A program made the position numbers and the translations under genes. Shown here one piece after another: positions 54,305-64,000 of a DNA stretch of 64,000 bases; the first letter of the stretch is position 1, and each line of letters starts with the position of its first letter. The notes under the pieces were generated by a model that saw only the letters and a list, made by a program, of their open reading frames with translations, made no database searches and was not told the origin of the DNA. Source of the stretch: Camelus bactrianus (taxonomy: Eukaryota; Chordata; Mammalia; Artiodactyla; Camelidae); NCBI RefSeq assembly GCF_048773025.1, contig NC_133557.1, positions 4,976,001-5,040,000 on the forward strand, read 5' to 3'.

Positions 54305-54525
54305 GCTCTGATTCTCAAAACTTCAATACTTATTGTTCATCAGAATCAACTGAAAATATTTAAAAAAATACTGTACCCCGGGGTCCCACACTCAGAGCTT
54401 CAGGTCCAATTGGTCTTTGGTGAGAGCCAATCACCTGTATTTAAAAACAACAACAACAACAATAAAATCTTCTTAGGTGAGTCTATGGGACTGCCAAGGT
54501 GTACAATGCTGGACCAGAAGTGAAG
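54305..54525 (+). mobile_element. MER5-type element with (CAA)n
   Basis: CTGATTCTCAAAACTTCAAT, ATCAGAATCAACTGAAAATA, GGTCCAATTGGTCTTTGGTG-AGAG follow MER5. A (CAA)5 microsatellite sits at 54446-54463 in the A-rich part. Confidence 0.5.
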
Positions 54526-54817
54526 TGTTTGAAATTGATTAATCTGATGATCAAGATAATGGCCTTTTATTTTATCATTTTCTTTGTGAGAAAAGTGCCC
54601 CCTCTTTTACTTTTCCTCCATTGTCTTTATTTTCTATGTAAATGTAAATAAAATTATCTTAAATTATTTTTGGCACAACATTGGTATAAGTATCTGATTT
54701 TTAGAACAGAAGTGAAATGAAGTATGCAAGAATTCTGATTTTTAATGGAATTAAGGAAGTGCACATAAACTAAAGTGTACATATAGACAAAACCAACAGA
54801 AGTTGAAAAATTCATTT
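54526..54817. other. No feature recognised
   Basis: AT-rich unique DNA. Confidence 0.4.
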
Positions 54818-54900
54818 ATATCACAAAAATTTACTGAAGACGTTAAGTTAGACATTGAGTTTTGGCTACTGGAGTTTAAAAGACAGATGAGATAATCCTG
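54818..54900 (-). mobile_element. Possible L2 tail, antisense
   Basis: CACAAAAATTTACTGAAGAC and AAAGACAGATGAGATAATCC resemble antisense L2 ('caaatatttattgagcacc..caaagatgaataagac'). Confidence 0.35.
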
Positions 54901-54904
54901 TGTT

Positions 54905-55350
54905 AGTGTTCTTTGGTTGCAAGCGACAGAATTCATTTCTGCTAACTCAAGCAGAAATGAAATTTGCTGAAAGGACTTGGAAGGGGTGCAGGACTGAAGG
55001 CAAAGACAAAAGACAAAACAGACAAAATTCAGAATCAGAATCAGACAAAACCAGGCATTGCAGTGATCTCAGTAAGAGCAACTGCAAACCAGTTCTGTTG
55101 GGGATCTAAGGTTGAAAAGAAAGTAACTCTTCTTTCAACCTTTCATTACTCAGGTTAAGGTACAAAGTCCCAAGACAGAAAGTCCAATTTGTCCTGCTTA
55201 AGTAGTATGCCCACAAGCTTGGCAGGGAAGTCTAGGTCTCTTGATTGAGCCTCTCCAGGACTGGACCTAATGAGGGGAAATAATCTCCCAGAGGGCAGTT
55301 ACCAAAAGGAAGGCGGAAAGGATGCTAGGCAGCTGAAAAACAATCCTTCT
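54905..55350 (+). mobile_element. Old dispersed repeat, family unnamed
   Basis: The left end (TTTGGTTGCAAGCGACAGAA, then CTAACTCAAGCAGAAATGA) and the right end (CAGTTACCAAAAGGAAGGCG, then GGATGCTAGGCAGCTGAAAA) match, respectively, the start and end of a common mammalian repeat beginning 'ttgcaagtgacagaaaccc'. I do not recall its formal name. Confidence 0.5.
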
Positions 55351-55444
55351 CTAAGCTCTAATCAAATAATTTTAACTAGAAAGCTCAGATATACAAGATG
55401 TAATATTTAAGAGCCATGTGAATGATACTCTGGACCAGTTTCAC

Positions 55445-55625
55445 TCATTTACTCCTAGAAGCCTGGAGAAGTAGATGCTTTTGTTCTAAGTTTTTGCAGG
55501 TAATGTAAAACTTAAGGCATGGAGCCATTTAGTTGGTTGACAAAGGTCACAGAGGTGACAAATGTCAATGCTAGGGTGCAAACTGAAAACTTTCAATCTC
55601 TATCATTACACACTTTGTTGCCTAC
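55445..55625 (-). mobile_element. MIR fragment, antisense
   Basis: TAATGTAAAACTTAAGGCAT, GACAAAGGTCACAGAGGTGA and GGTGCAAACTGAAAACTTTC fit worn antisense MIR boxes. Confidence 0.5.
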
Positions 55626-55639
55626 TGATCCCTAAGAAG

Positions 55640-56360
55640 TTTAAGAATGTTAATATGGGAGAGAACAGCTAAAAATAATAGGTGTCAAAGGAGGGAAAAT
55701 GGGGGATTGTAATTGGAAAGACCTTAAGGCAGGGTCGGGACATGTGAAAACACAATAATCCAAGAGAAGGCTGCGGTAAAATGCATTTCAAGGAGAGACA
55801 AAAGAGTGGACAAGAACTTAAAGGCAGTTCAAATGATTGTATAATGGAAATGTTGGTATGTAGGTTAGGTAGGGTCTTGGGTTTGGGTTTTATTTATTTG
55901 CCCAGTAACAGGAAACAGGCAACATTTTTTTGATGAGGGCTAAGAAGGAGAGGCACAAGGAAATCTGCATTTAGGAAAATTAGTATGTGGCCATGTGCAA
56001 CATCAGTGAAGTAGGTGGGAGCTCTGAGAGAGAAATGAGTAAACCATGCAACTGAGCAGCTGAAAGATAATGAAACTGATGAAGGCTATGCTAAGTGTGA
56101 GTGGAGTAGCACTCACTGGTTTCAGCTACTAATCCGATGCTAGGAATGGTGGTACTAAGCTGGGGGAAATGTCAATGTTTCTAAGATTTTGAGCAAAGAA
56201 GTTAAGCCATTGGTAGTGCCATAGCGTGGGCAAGTCAAGAAGAGGAAGGATGGAGATGTTCAAAGACCTTTGCAAATGGGGGACTGGTGCTTGGAAGAAT
56301 GATGTGGCCTGGAAACAGAGATAGGAAGTTGTCTCTATAGAAATGATGCTTGAAGACATG
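55640..56360 (-). mobile_element. L2 LINE, antisense, about 0.7 kb
   Basis: GGTCTTGGGTTTGGGTTTTA, the CAACATTTTTTTGATGAGGG part, CAGTGAAGTAGGTGGGAGCT and AAAGATAATGAAACTGATGA-AGG, followed by GGAAGGATGGAGATGTTC, keep the antisense order of the L2 3' coding region. Low identity but long collinearity. Minus-strand frames at 56129-56459 are remnants of this. Confidence 0.5.
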
Positions 56361-57315
56361 ACAAGAATCAGAGGAACTGAGCTGTTGAAGTCGACAGAGT
56401 TGAAAATGGTAGTATACTATTGCAGCTTTGAAATGGTCCCTAAAATTAATCTGATCCAATCCTGATTCTGTACAAGTCAGACCTAATGGAGGGTTACTTT
56501 TTATATAAAAATTCCCCTATTTTTTAAAGTAATTGCCAAAGTACTTTTCAATCTAGAAAGATTTCTGTTTGCATACATCCTGAAATTGAGCCCATTATTC
56601 CTTCATGCATGGATGGGGTGGATGAGGGAGGAGGATTCTGAGCAATCATTTTTGCCACAAGCAGGTAGCCACTGTAGAATAGCAGAGCTGGGAAATACCT
56701 CAAAGCTTCATATTGGTAAACTGCCTCATTTTAATGATGTGAAATGAAAGTTTTTCTGTCCATTGACTCTGAAGACATAGGGAGTGCTGGAGGAATCTAG
56801 GTGAGGTGAATGGGGTCTCACAGGAGCCTCATGAGCTTGCCTGTGGAATGAAGAGGAGGGCTTCACCAACTACTAGCCTTTTTCTCCTTGGTGTTGGTGG
56901 GGCTTGTCCTTGCTGCTGAGGTAGGAACCCTGGTCTGATTGCCCAAAATCTCAACTGTCCACGTTTAATCTTCAAAAAGTTAAAAAAACGTGATTCTCAA
57001 ATAAATGTGGAATGGACACTAGTTCACTTATATATCTCATTAATTAGGAAGGATGGCACAGAAGGATCCAAGAAACTTTGATGATCAAGGTATGTATAGT
57101 CCATTAGGGAAAGTACTAAAATGGGATTTTACTTTTGAAGTTAGAATCAAAATTTTAAAATCCAACAGGGCAATAATATCCTAACCTTTTGGGTTGTCTG
57201 TTCTACCAGAAACCAGTAACTTACAACCCTATAGGATCAACATCTACCAAGTTAACTGGTAACCCTTATCAAATGCAAATGTCAAAACAGATAAGGTTCC
57301 CTTTTCTTTACTAGG
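56361..57315. other. No gene recognised
   Basis: Unique-looking DNA; nothing assignable. Confidence 0.4.
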
Positions 57316-57317
57316 GA

Positions 57318-57555
57318 AAAGATGGGCAAATTACAGGGGGCCAAAATCCACTGGCCACCTGTTTTTATAGATAGTTTTTTCTTTTAATAAATAAAGTTTC
57401 TTTGGGACATAGCCATGCTCATTCGCTTGTGTTGTCCATGGTTGTTTGGTGCACAACTGCAGAGCTGAATGGTTGTGACGGAAAGCCACATGTGGCCCTC
57501 AAAGCCTAAAACACGTTCTGTCCTACCCTTTAAAGGAAAAGTTCGCTGACTTCCG
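57318..57555 (+). mobile_element. hAT-type non-autonomous element
   Basis: GGGCAAATTACAGGGGGCCA-AAATCC, CACCTGTTTTTATAGATAG, ATAAAGTTTCTTTGGGACAT-AGCCATGCTCATTCG, TGGTGCACAACTGCAGAGCT and AGGAAAAGTTCGCTGACTTC-CGG follow a well-known mammalian DNA-transposon repeat ('ggccaaatccggcccgccgcctg..gaacacagccacgcccattcg'). Confidence 0.7.
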
Positions 57556-58435
57556 GCCTAGAGAATGAAATAATCCTTGGTTGGGCTGCTAAACAATGGA
57601 CATGACCATGCAATTAACTTTTTGTCTACTTCACATTTTGGCTAATTTAGCTCAAGAGAAAGGCATGGAAACTTGACAGTGGAAATCTTTCAGTGTGAGA
57701 ATGGGGACCAGCATTGACCTTGTGTGCTGATTGGACAGGCCGAGGGTTATCTCAGGACTCCCAGTCATGATCCAGTTTTAAGCATACGAGTTTTTTCATG
57801 TGTTCTTCCAGTGTTGAGACCCATGCGCACAGTGGGAGAGAGAGAGAGAGAGGAACTGAGGGACTGAGAAAAGAGAGAGTGCGAATGAGCAGTCTTTCTG
57901 TATCTCTCTGCCTTGGGCACCTGGCCTGGGTATATAATGTTGAAAGCTAAGAACATGACTGTTATTTTTTTTTGCCTCAGACTCAGCAGCTCAAGATAGC
58001 CACAGAAAACCAGGCTGGCTAAGGTGCCACTCTGGGAGCCAGGAAACCTACATTCAGACAGAGGTTCATTGTTTTGAGGTTTGTATTTAGTTTGGGTCCA
58101 GAGTGACCTGTGTTTTCAGCTCCTCAAACACTCATCACCTCCCTTCTCAGAAACAGCCCTGGAGATGAACCACAAGTTCCGCCCAGAGAAACACTCAATT
58201 CAGGCTCAAAGTCCATTTGCTTGGGAGGCAAAAAGCCTGAGCAATTCTGCAAGAGAGACAGAGACCAGATGAGCCCCTACTTCTCCTAAATCTGCATTGT
58301 GTTAGAAATAATACATTTTTTTTTTCTTTAGCAGGAACAAGAAACCTGCTCTTCAACAAAATGGAACTACCATGTTTACGCGTCTGGGGACAACATTGGC
58401 TTTTCTATAATTTTACCTCTCTAAGAAACTTTGTT
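57556..58435. other. No gene recognised
   Basis: Unique-looking DNA containing the GA run at 57836-57854 and a T-run near 58314. Nothing else assignable. Confidence 0.4.
57836..57854 (+). repeat. (GA)n microsatellite
   Basis: GAGAGAGAGAGAGAGAG run; a similar decayed purine stretch follows to about 57885. Confidence 0.85.
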
Positions 58436-58439
58436 TCAC

Positions 58440-59185
58440 ATTTTTTGCAAGGCTGGTATACTGGCAGAGAATTTCCTCAATCTCTGTTTTATCATTCAGT
58501 TTTGAAGGATCATTTCATAGGGTACAGAATTCTGGATTGGTAGCTTTTTTTCTCTCTCTCAATACTTTAACTATTTCACTCCAGGTTTTTCTTGCTTGTA
58601 TGATTCCTGAATAGAAGCTGGATGTATTTCTTATCTTTGTTTCTCTGTAGGTAAGGGGTTATTTCCCCCCTCTCAATTCTTCCAGGATTTTTAAAATTTG
58701 ATTTATGTTTATTTATGTTTCTTAGGAAGAACATGGGGCTCTGGCGTATCTCAAAATGGTTCCTTTTCCCTCCTCCTTCTGGTGGAAGTAGGGGGGAATT
58801 TTTCACTGAGATTTACTGTAGGAACCTGGTCAAGTTCCTGGAGGCAAATTTCACAATGTTGTGGGGGCTTTCCCTTTGGCTGGTTTCTCTGGAGTTTTTA
58901 ACTCCCATGCTTTCCTATACTGATGTTCCAGCAATTTGTTCATTACAGTTAAGGTTTTCCTGTTCCTATCCTGGATCCTGAGGTGGTTTCTGCTTGCAAA
59001 TCTGTGCTCTGATAAGCAATGATTTGTTGGGTTTGCCTGCCTGTCTTTCCAATTTCTGGGCCAGAGATTTGCCCTGTGCACTCCCCTCTCTAAAAGACCC
59101 AAGAAGAGCTACTGATTTTTAAATTTGTTCAGCTCGTTAGGGTGGGGTGGCAGCTTCCAAGCTTCTTATATGTTACTGTGTTACC
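58440..59185 (-). mobile_element. Old L1 5' half (5' UTR/ORF1 side), antisense
   Basis: TTTTGAAGGATCATTTCATA-GGGTACAGAATTCTGGATTG, ACTATTTCACTCCAGGTTTT, TCTTTGTTTCTCTGTAGGTA and then AAATCTGTGCTCTGATAAGC with GGTGGGGTGGCAGCTTCCAA-GCTTCTTATATG follow the antisense order of an L1M-type 5' region. No intact frame. Confidence 0.6.
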
Positions 59186-59188
59186 AGT

Positions 59189-59370
59189 AAATTTTCTTTT
59201 TAAATTTTGTTTTAAAATAATTATAGATATGCAGGAAGTTACAAAAATATTAGAATCTGTGTTTTATTAACCCAGTTTCCCCAAATAGTGACATAACACC
59301 AGTGAATTTTTACCAGTTAGGGAAAAAATAACATAATTTTACATACACGTCCAGAGAATAAAAAAAGGGT
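59189..59370 (-). mobile_element. Old L1 3' end, antisense
   Basis: TTTAAAATAATTATAGATAT-GCAGGAAGTTACAAAAATAT and ACCCAGTTTCCCCAAATAGT-GACATAAC match the antisense L1M 3' UTR. It adjoins the previous fragment and is a separate insertion. Confidence 0.6.
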
Positions 59371-59397
59371 CTTCTCATCCCAATTTTTTTTTTTTTC

Positions 59398-59930
59398 ATG
59401 AGGCCAGCATCATTTCGTTACCACTTTCTGATAAGGAAAATGTACATAGGAGAAACTATAGGCCTATCTCTCTGATTCAGAAAATCCTTAAGAAAATATT
59501 AAAAAAAACTGATAGCCAGTGATTTATGGAAATGAAACATATTATGACCAAATTGGGTTTATATCAAGAATACAAAAGTGGTTTAAGATTTTAAAATCAA
59601 TTAATTCACCATATTAACAGATAAAATGGAAAGTCATATGATCATATGATGAGAAAGCCTGTATGATTAAATTCAAATTTATATATAAAAGAGACTCTTA
59701 GTAGTATGAAAGGAAACTTCCTTAATCTGATGAGGTGTGTCTCCCAAAAGCAATAGTAAACATGCCATGATGAAAATGTTGAAATCTTTCCCTTTGAGAT
59801 TAAAAACAGTGGAAAATCTTACACTTTATATTTTAATAGTGCTACTTCAAGAAGAAATGTCTATTTTAGGGCAGTTGGGCACTTTCCCTTTATGGACAAT
59901 CCAAAAATCAATGGGCAGTATTCAAAAGTA
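59398..59930 (+). mobile_element. Old L1 ORF2 fragment, sense
   Basis: CATGAGGCCAGCATCATTTC, GAAACTATAGGCCTATCTCT, ATTATGACCAAATTGGGTTT-ATATCAAGAA, ATTCACCATATTAACAGATA-AAATGG and TCCCTTTGAGATTAAAAACA follow L1 ORF2 (reverse-transcriptase domain). It is in the opposite orientation to the neighbouring L1 pieces and starts directly after a T-run. Confidence 0.65.
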
Positions 59931-62189
59931 GGCCTGCCAACAAGAGTTTCCTATGAAGAAATCCATTGTCTTTTAAAGGAAAGGGTTTGACCGAAAAATG
60001 CAGTGACCTAATGCAACTATTTTAAATGGCTTAATTGTATGTTTTGTTCTATTTGGATTGGATGGTAACTATGAAATTAAAGATGATGCATTTTGTTAAT
60101 GTTGAAATCTGACTGGACTATGATTAATGAGATGCCTCCTTCTCTAGTCACATTGATTGCCTTAATCATTGTTCATCTCTTTTTTAAATACATTAATTAC
60201 AATATAAATTTGTATATTTTTCAGTAGACTGACATTTTCTACACAAGGGGATAAACTTAGATTAGTTGTTAAAAAATGGACTTCAGGGAATCCTCTGATA
60301 GTGATCATCCATCTTCATGGATTTGTATCATTGAATAAAAATGATTAAAAAGTCTAATTTTCTCTTCCACTTTAAGGTAAACCTCAAAAAAGGTTTGCAT
60401 ACCCAAGGGGAATAATGAATTTTCCCACATGTTATGGCTACTCTAGTTCCTCCTTATCTCTCTGTTACATTTTATTTTAATTATATAGTTTTGATACTAG
60501 GGATTTTTACAGGTCAACAATCCACTTTTTCCCCAATGCTTTGTAAACATTTGAATGAAGTGCACTGTTTTAGGACGTCTACTGTTCCACTGCTGAAAAG
60601 TTAATTGTTGGGAACTTCTTCCTTTTATTTCTCAGAAGATTCAAATATTTTTCTTGCGGGTAGAGTTGGATGTCTAATTCGTCAATTATCCAACTCTCCC
60701 TCTTTTTCCTTATCACATTGTCACATTCTCCTGCTCACTATCTTCAGCACTTACTTTGATTCTACGTGTTTTACTTTGTTTTCTTGTTTGCTTATTTCAT
60801 TTATTCTAGTGATCTTCATCTCTGATAAGACAAAGAGACCTTAGCATTGTTTCCCCAGCTACCATCTCAGACAGGCAGCGTAACTGAAGGCCCTCTCAGA
60901 TAGTAAGACAAGTGTTGCCCACGCTGGAGGACACTGCTGCACTAGTGATCTTTGATCCTAATTTTTTCTGGTTACTGACGATGGATTCCAGACCTGCATA
61001 TTTGTTTCCTGAAAAGTTTAATCCATGAAATGATATGAAAAATAATCTTTCCCCTCATAGTCTTACGTAATAACAAATCAGTGCAGTAACATATCATTAA
61101 CCAGTTTCATTTCCATGAAGGCAGAGACGATTGTCTCTCTTTTTGTACTGTGTATATGAATCCTAGTGCCAAACTTAACATGTCACTAGACCTTGGAATA
61201 TTTGTGTGGGATGGACTGGTGAGGGCTTTCTCCAAAATATATTCACATCAGCACCCAAGAGGCTTGTTCACCAATAACAGATGTGCCAGGAATGGTGACA
61301 AGTCAAATGAGCCCAACCTTTGTCAATTTTCCTCTTCTTTTTCACCCTCTGCTAAGACGCAGGGCTTTTTCTTGGCTGGAGGGTTAGTGAGAAGTCAGAA
61401 GGTAATGCAGGACGCTGGCTCCCCAATCACCCATTGACATTCTATCTCCTCTCCTGGTTCTAGATTGACTCTTCCTTCTTCAGGCTATTGCTCAGTGCAG
61501 GACAGCTGGTACAGGCTCTGGGCAGTGACAGATGATAATAGCTTTGTGATGCTTGTTATGACCTGGTTTCTAAACATTCTGCTCTTAGAAAACCCATAAC
61601 TTGTCAGGTGTCAGATGATTTGTGCAAAGCATTGACTGGCTTGATATTTAAAACAGTTTATAGAAAGTTATTGATCATAATAACAATAAAGCCAAGAATT
61701 ATGTGCACAGAGATGTAAAATGCCCTTTGTAATCAAGCGGTGAAAGAAAAGGAGTGGAATTAAATTAAAATTTTAATTTTTATTGTATAAAATTTTTTTC
61801 AAGAAATGTGATATAACTGCTCTACTAAGTCAAGAGATTAATATTTCTGTATGAAATTCAGTTGCAATGGGTACAACGATTTCTGTTGCTCAAACCACAG
61901 AAGGATTATATATGATGTTTTAGTTGATAATAAGATTTGAGCCAGATTCTAATAAAGATTGTAGGTCTGGCCCAAATGCCTCTGCTTTCATAGTTCATAT
62001 CAAAGGCAAGTTTGCCATGAGGGTTTTAGAGGGTTTTAAGCGTTTTAAAGAAGCCAGTTTACAGAATTTTTTTCTTTTTCCAGCTTTCTAAAGTACTAAT
62101 TTGAATGTTCTAAAAGCATACTAGAGGAAATATTTGAAGATGACACACTTTAAAAAAGACATTTGTTTCTCAAAACTGCAAAAAGTCCA
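59931..62189. other. Repeat-poor block, no gene recognised
   Basis: About 2.2 kb with no assignable repeat. AT-rich stretches at 60000-60160 and 61660-61860, rich in ATTA/TAAT motifs, look like candidates for conserved non-coding sequence. Frames at 60605 and 61150 have no domain signature. Confidence 0.4.
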
Positions 62190-62325
62190 TATTATATATA
62201 TATTTATGGACCATATATAAGCGTGTGTATGTACATATATTACATATATAATATTATGTATGCACATATATTATAGATATAATTACATATTACATATATA
62301 ATGTGCAATGTGTACATATACAATT
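62190..62325 (+). repeat. TA/TATG-rich microsatellite
   Basis: ATATATATAT and ACATATATTA-type units over about 130 bases, with many short palindromes. Confidence 0.85.
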
Positions 62326-62370
62326 TAGCACAGTATATCATTCAGATTGTGTTTTACTCAGGAATTCTTT

Positions 62371-62515
62371 GAGCTAGGTACTGTTAATATTGCCTTTTCA
62401 TAGATGAGAAAATTCAGGCACAGAAAAATTTAATAATTTGTGTTAGGTCACATAGAATATAAATAAGAAACACTAGTATTAAAACCAGGCATTTTTCTCC
62501 AAAGTCTATATATTT
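62371..62515 (-). mobile_element. MIR SINE, antisense (first of two)
   Basis: GAGCTAGGTACTGTTAATAT, TTTTCATAGATGAGAAAATT-CAGGCACAG and TTAGGTCACATAGAATATAA fit antisense MIR. Confidence 0.65.
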
Positions 62516-62534
62516 AATTACTTTTTATTGCTTC

Positions 62535-62630
62535 CAATTTTATACATGAAGATACGAAGGTTCTAGTGTTAAGGAATTTGGTCAAAGTTACACAGGTAGG
62601 GATTTGAATTCAGGCAGGCAGATTCGAGAG
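62535..62630 (-). mobile_element. MIR fragment, antisense (second of two)
   Basis: ATTTTATACATGAAGATACG, GGTCAAAGTTACACAGGTAG and GGATTTGAATTCAGGCAGGC fit antisense MIR again. Confidence 0.6.
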
Positions 62631-64000
62631 AAGATTTTCTTAAATATCACATTACATGGACTCTAATAGTAGAAAAATGTTAACCTCATGTAAAGTCATA
62701 ATTAATCATACAATACAAAGTTGAACAAAGGTGTATAATCATTACGTTTACCTAAAAGTTATACATTAAATTCTGCATTAAAAAAGTGTAACTATTGTAA
62801 TATGTAGTATTCGGGTGTAAAAGTGGGTCCCGCCAACCAGATGTCAGTGATCACTTTTTATTCACCTTCGGGAAAGCAAGTAGGGAGCACATCCTAACCA
62901 GAAATCAACAGAAAATATGACTTCAGCTGGTCCAAGACTGTGTTCTGTTTTTCTTTGTGTTCTGGAAGATCTCCATAAACCTCTCACGGTAGTCCCTGCT
63001 TCCAGCCCAGTCAGTGGACATCTCCCCTCTTCCATTACACCTTCCAGACTGTGCTGCCCCACCGCTCTGCCCTTGTTAATGTAACTCTGATTTTTCTCAA
63101 ATGGCACAGTATTTCTCACAGGGATCCTACTGGTACTTTAGGAAGAAAAAGTTTTGTTCTACGTGTTTTAAACATTGCAAATCATCCAAATGTACTTTAG
63201 GAAATAAGTAAGTTATAAATTAATGTCAACAACTTAATTATCAATGTTTGAAAACAAAACCTTGCTTGCCTTGGGAAGGAGTGAATCTATAATTAAGATT
63301 TACCCTTAGTAGAATCACATGTCCAAATTATCTAATAAAAAAAATCTTTTGAATGATGTTATCACATATTCCTGTGCCTTTGGCCCAACTTCCAGGTTTC
63401 ACTCAAATTTCGTTAAAGACTTTTATTTTTATTTCAAGTTTAATTATAGACAGACCCTATTGTCATTCAGTAAGTAACATGACAATCACTTTCCAAAAAC
63501 TTCAGCTCTTGGAAGTATGGCTCTGTGAAATGTTTTGGAGGAACTCCAGGAGACTGGGAGTAACCAGTATTCCTTCTGTTGGCAGCACTCTTGGGGCAGA
63601 TACAGCGAGCAGGACAAAGGACAGGAGTGATCCAGTCTGGTACTGAATATATCCCATATTAAATCAAGAGTGACCACCCTCTTACTGAAAAATAAAAATC
63701 CACCCAACTGTTATTATCAGTGAGGATTATAATATGATATCATCACTTTTAGGAAACGTGACATAATTGTTTTTGTTAAATTAGTATATTCTATGGTTTT
63801 TAGTCCATTGTGTCTGTTCTCAGAGAATACCCTTGAAAATTATCTAGTAAGAGCTGCAGTATGATTTTATGGTTTTTAGCTACCATTTCACAGATAAGCT
63901 TAGAATAAGTACCTTGTGTTATTTCGACTGTAATTTCCAATTTCTGAGACAGGGACTGAAAAATATTTAATTAAGAAAAAAATTCTGAGCAAATGTATTA
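62631..64000. other. No gene recognised
   Basis: AT-rich unique-looking DNA to the end of the window. Frames at 62862-63119 and 63353-63707 lack family resemblance. Confidence 0.4.

Overview
The window is mammalian nuclear DNA, most likely from a camelid (camel, llama or alpaca). The main clue is three copies of a tRNA-derived SINE whose head reads GGTA-gAGCTCAGTGGTAGAG and continues through an AGCATGCA motif to a box B and a CCTCC + A-rich tail. I recognise this as the Vic-1 type SINE of camelids. The younger LINE-1 copies carry a cetartiodactyl-type 3' UTR. Older elements shared by all placental mammals (MIR, L2, L3/CR1, MER5-type hAT, Tigger, MaLR LTRs, L1M) make up most of the rest.

No protein-coding exon, RNA gene or processed pseudogene could be recognised. 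The longest open frames (about 120-142 codons) lie in old L1, dispersed-repeat or low-complexity DNA, or show no family resemblance, and none has a convincing gene structure. The window is best read as intergenic DNA or the inside of a very long intron.

Layout. 1-10 kb: sparse old repeats, two SINEs, two MER5 copies, one MaLR LTR and one hAT fragment. 10.5-12.1 kb: an L3/CR1 tail, then an old dispersed repeat that took two later L1 insertions, one of them with a 5' inversion and a 17-bp target duplication. 14.8-15.8 kb: a young L1 inside an old L1, then a MaLR LTR fragment. 18.4-19.7 kb: old L1 pieces. About 20.9 kb: a very short GC-box-rich block. 21.2-23.8 kb: two further young L1 tails and a long antisense L1M in which about 210 bp has been replaced by unrelated CpG-rich DNA. 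24.5-30.1 kb: L2 copies and the third SINE. 30.9-32 kb: the longest young L1 fragment, then GGTA and polypurine tracts. 34-37.3 kb: MIR and L1M. 40-46 kb: mostly unique DNA with MER5, L2, a second copy of the old dispersed repeat and a 20-bp minisatellite. 46.9-47.6 kb: a solo ERV1-type LTR. 48-59.9 kb: L1M, a back-to-back MER5 pair, a Tigger-family element, L2 and L1. 59.9-64 kb: mainly unique, AT-rich DNA with two MIRs.

No previously undescribed system was found. The items most worth checking are the CpG-rich block inside the L1M (23157-23366), the GC-box cluster (20855-20960), the twin-primed L1 (11741-12053), the 20-bp minisatellite (46002-46061) and an RFX-like X-box in apparently unique DNA (3396-3409). 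All family names rest on remembered consensus sequences, not on a database search, so boundaries are approximate.
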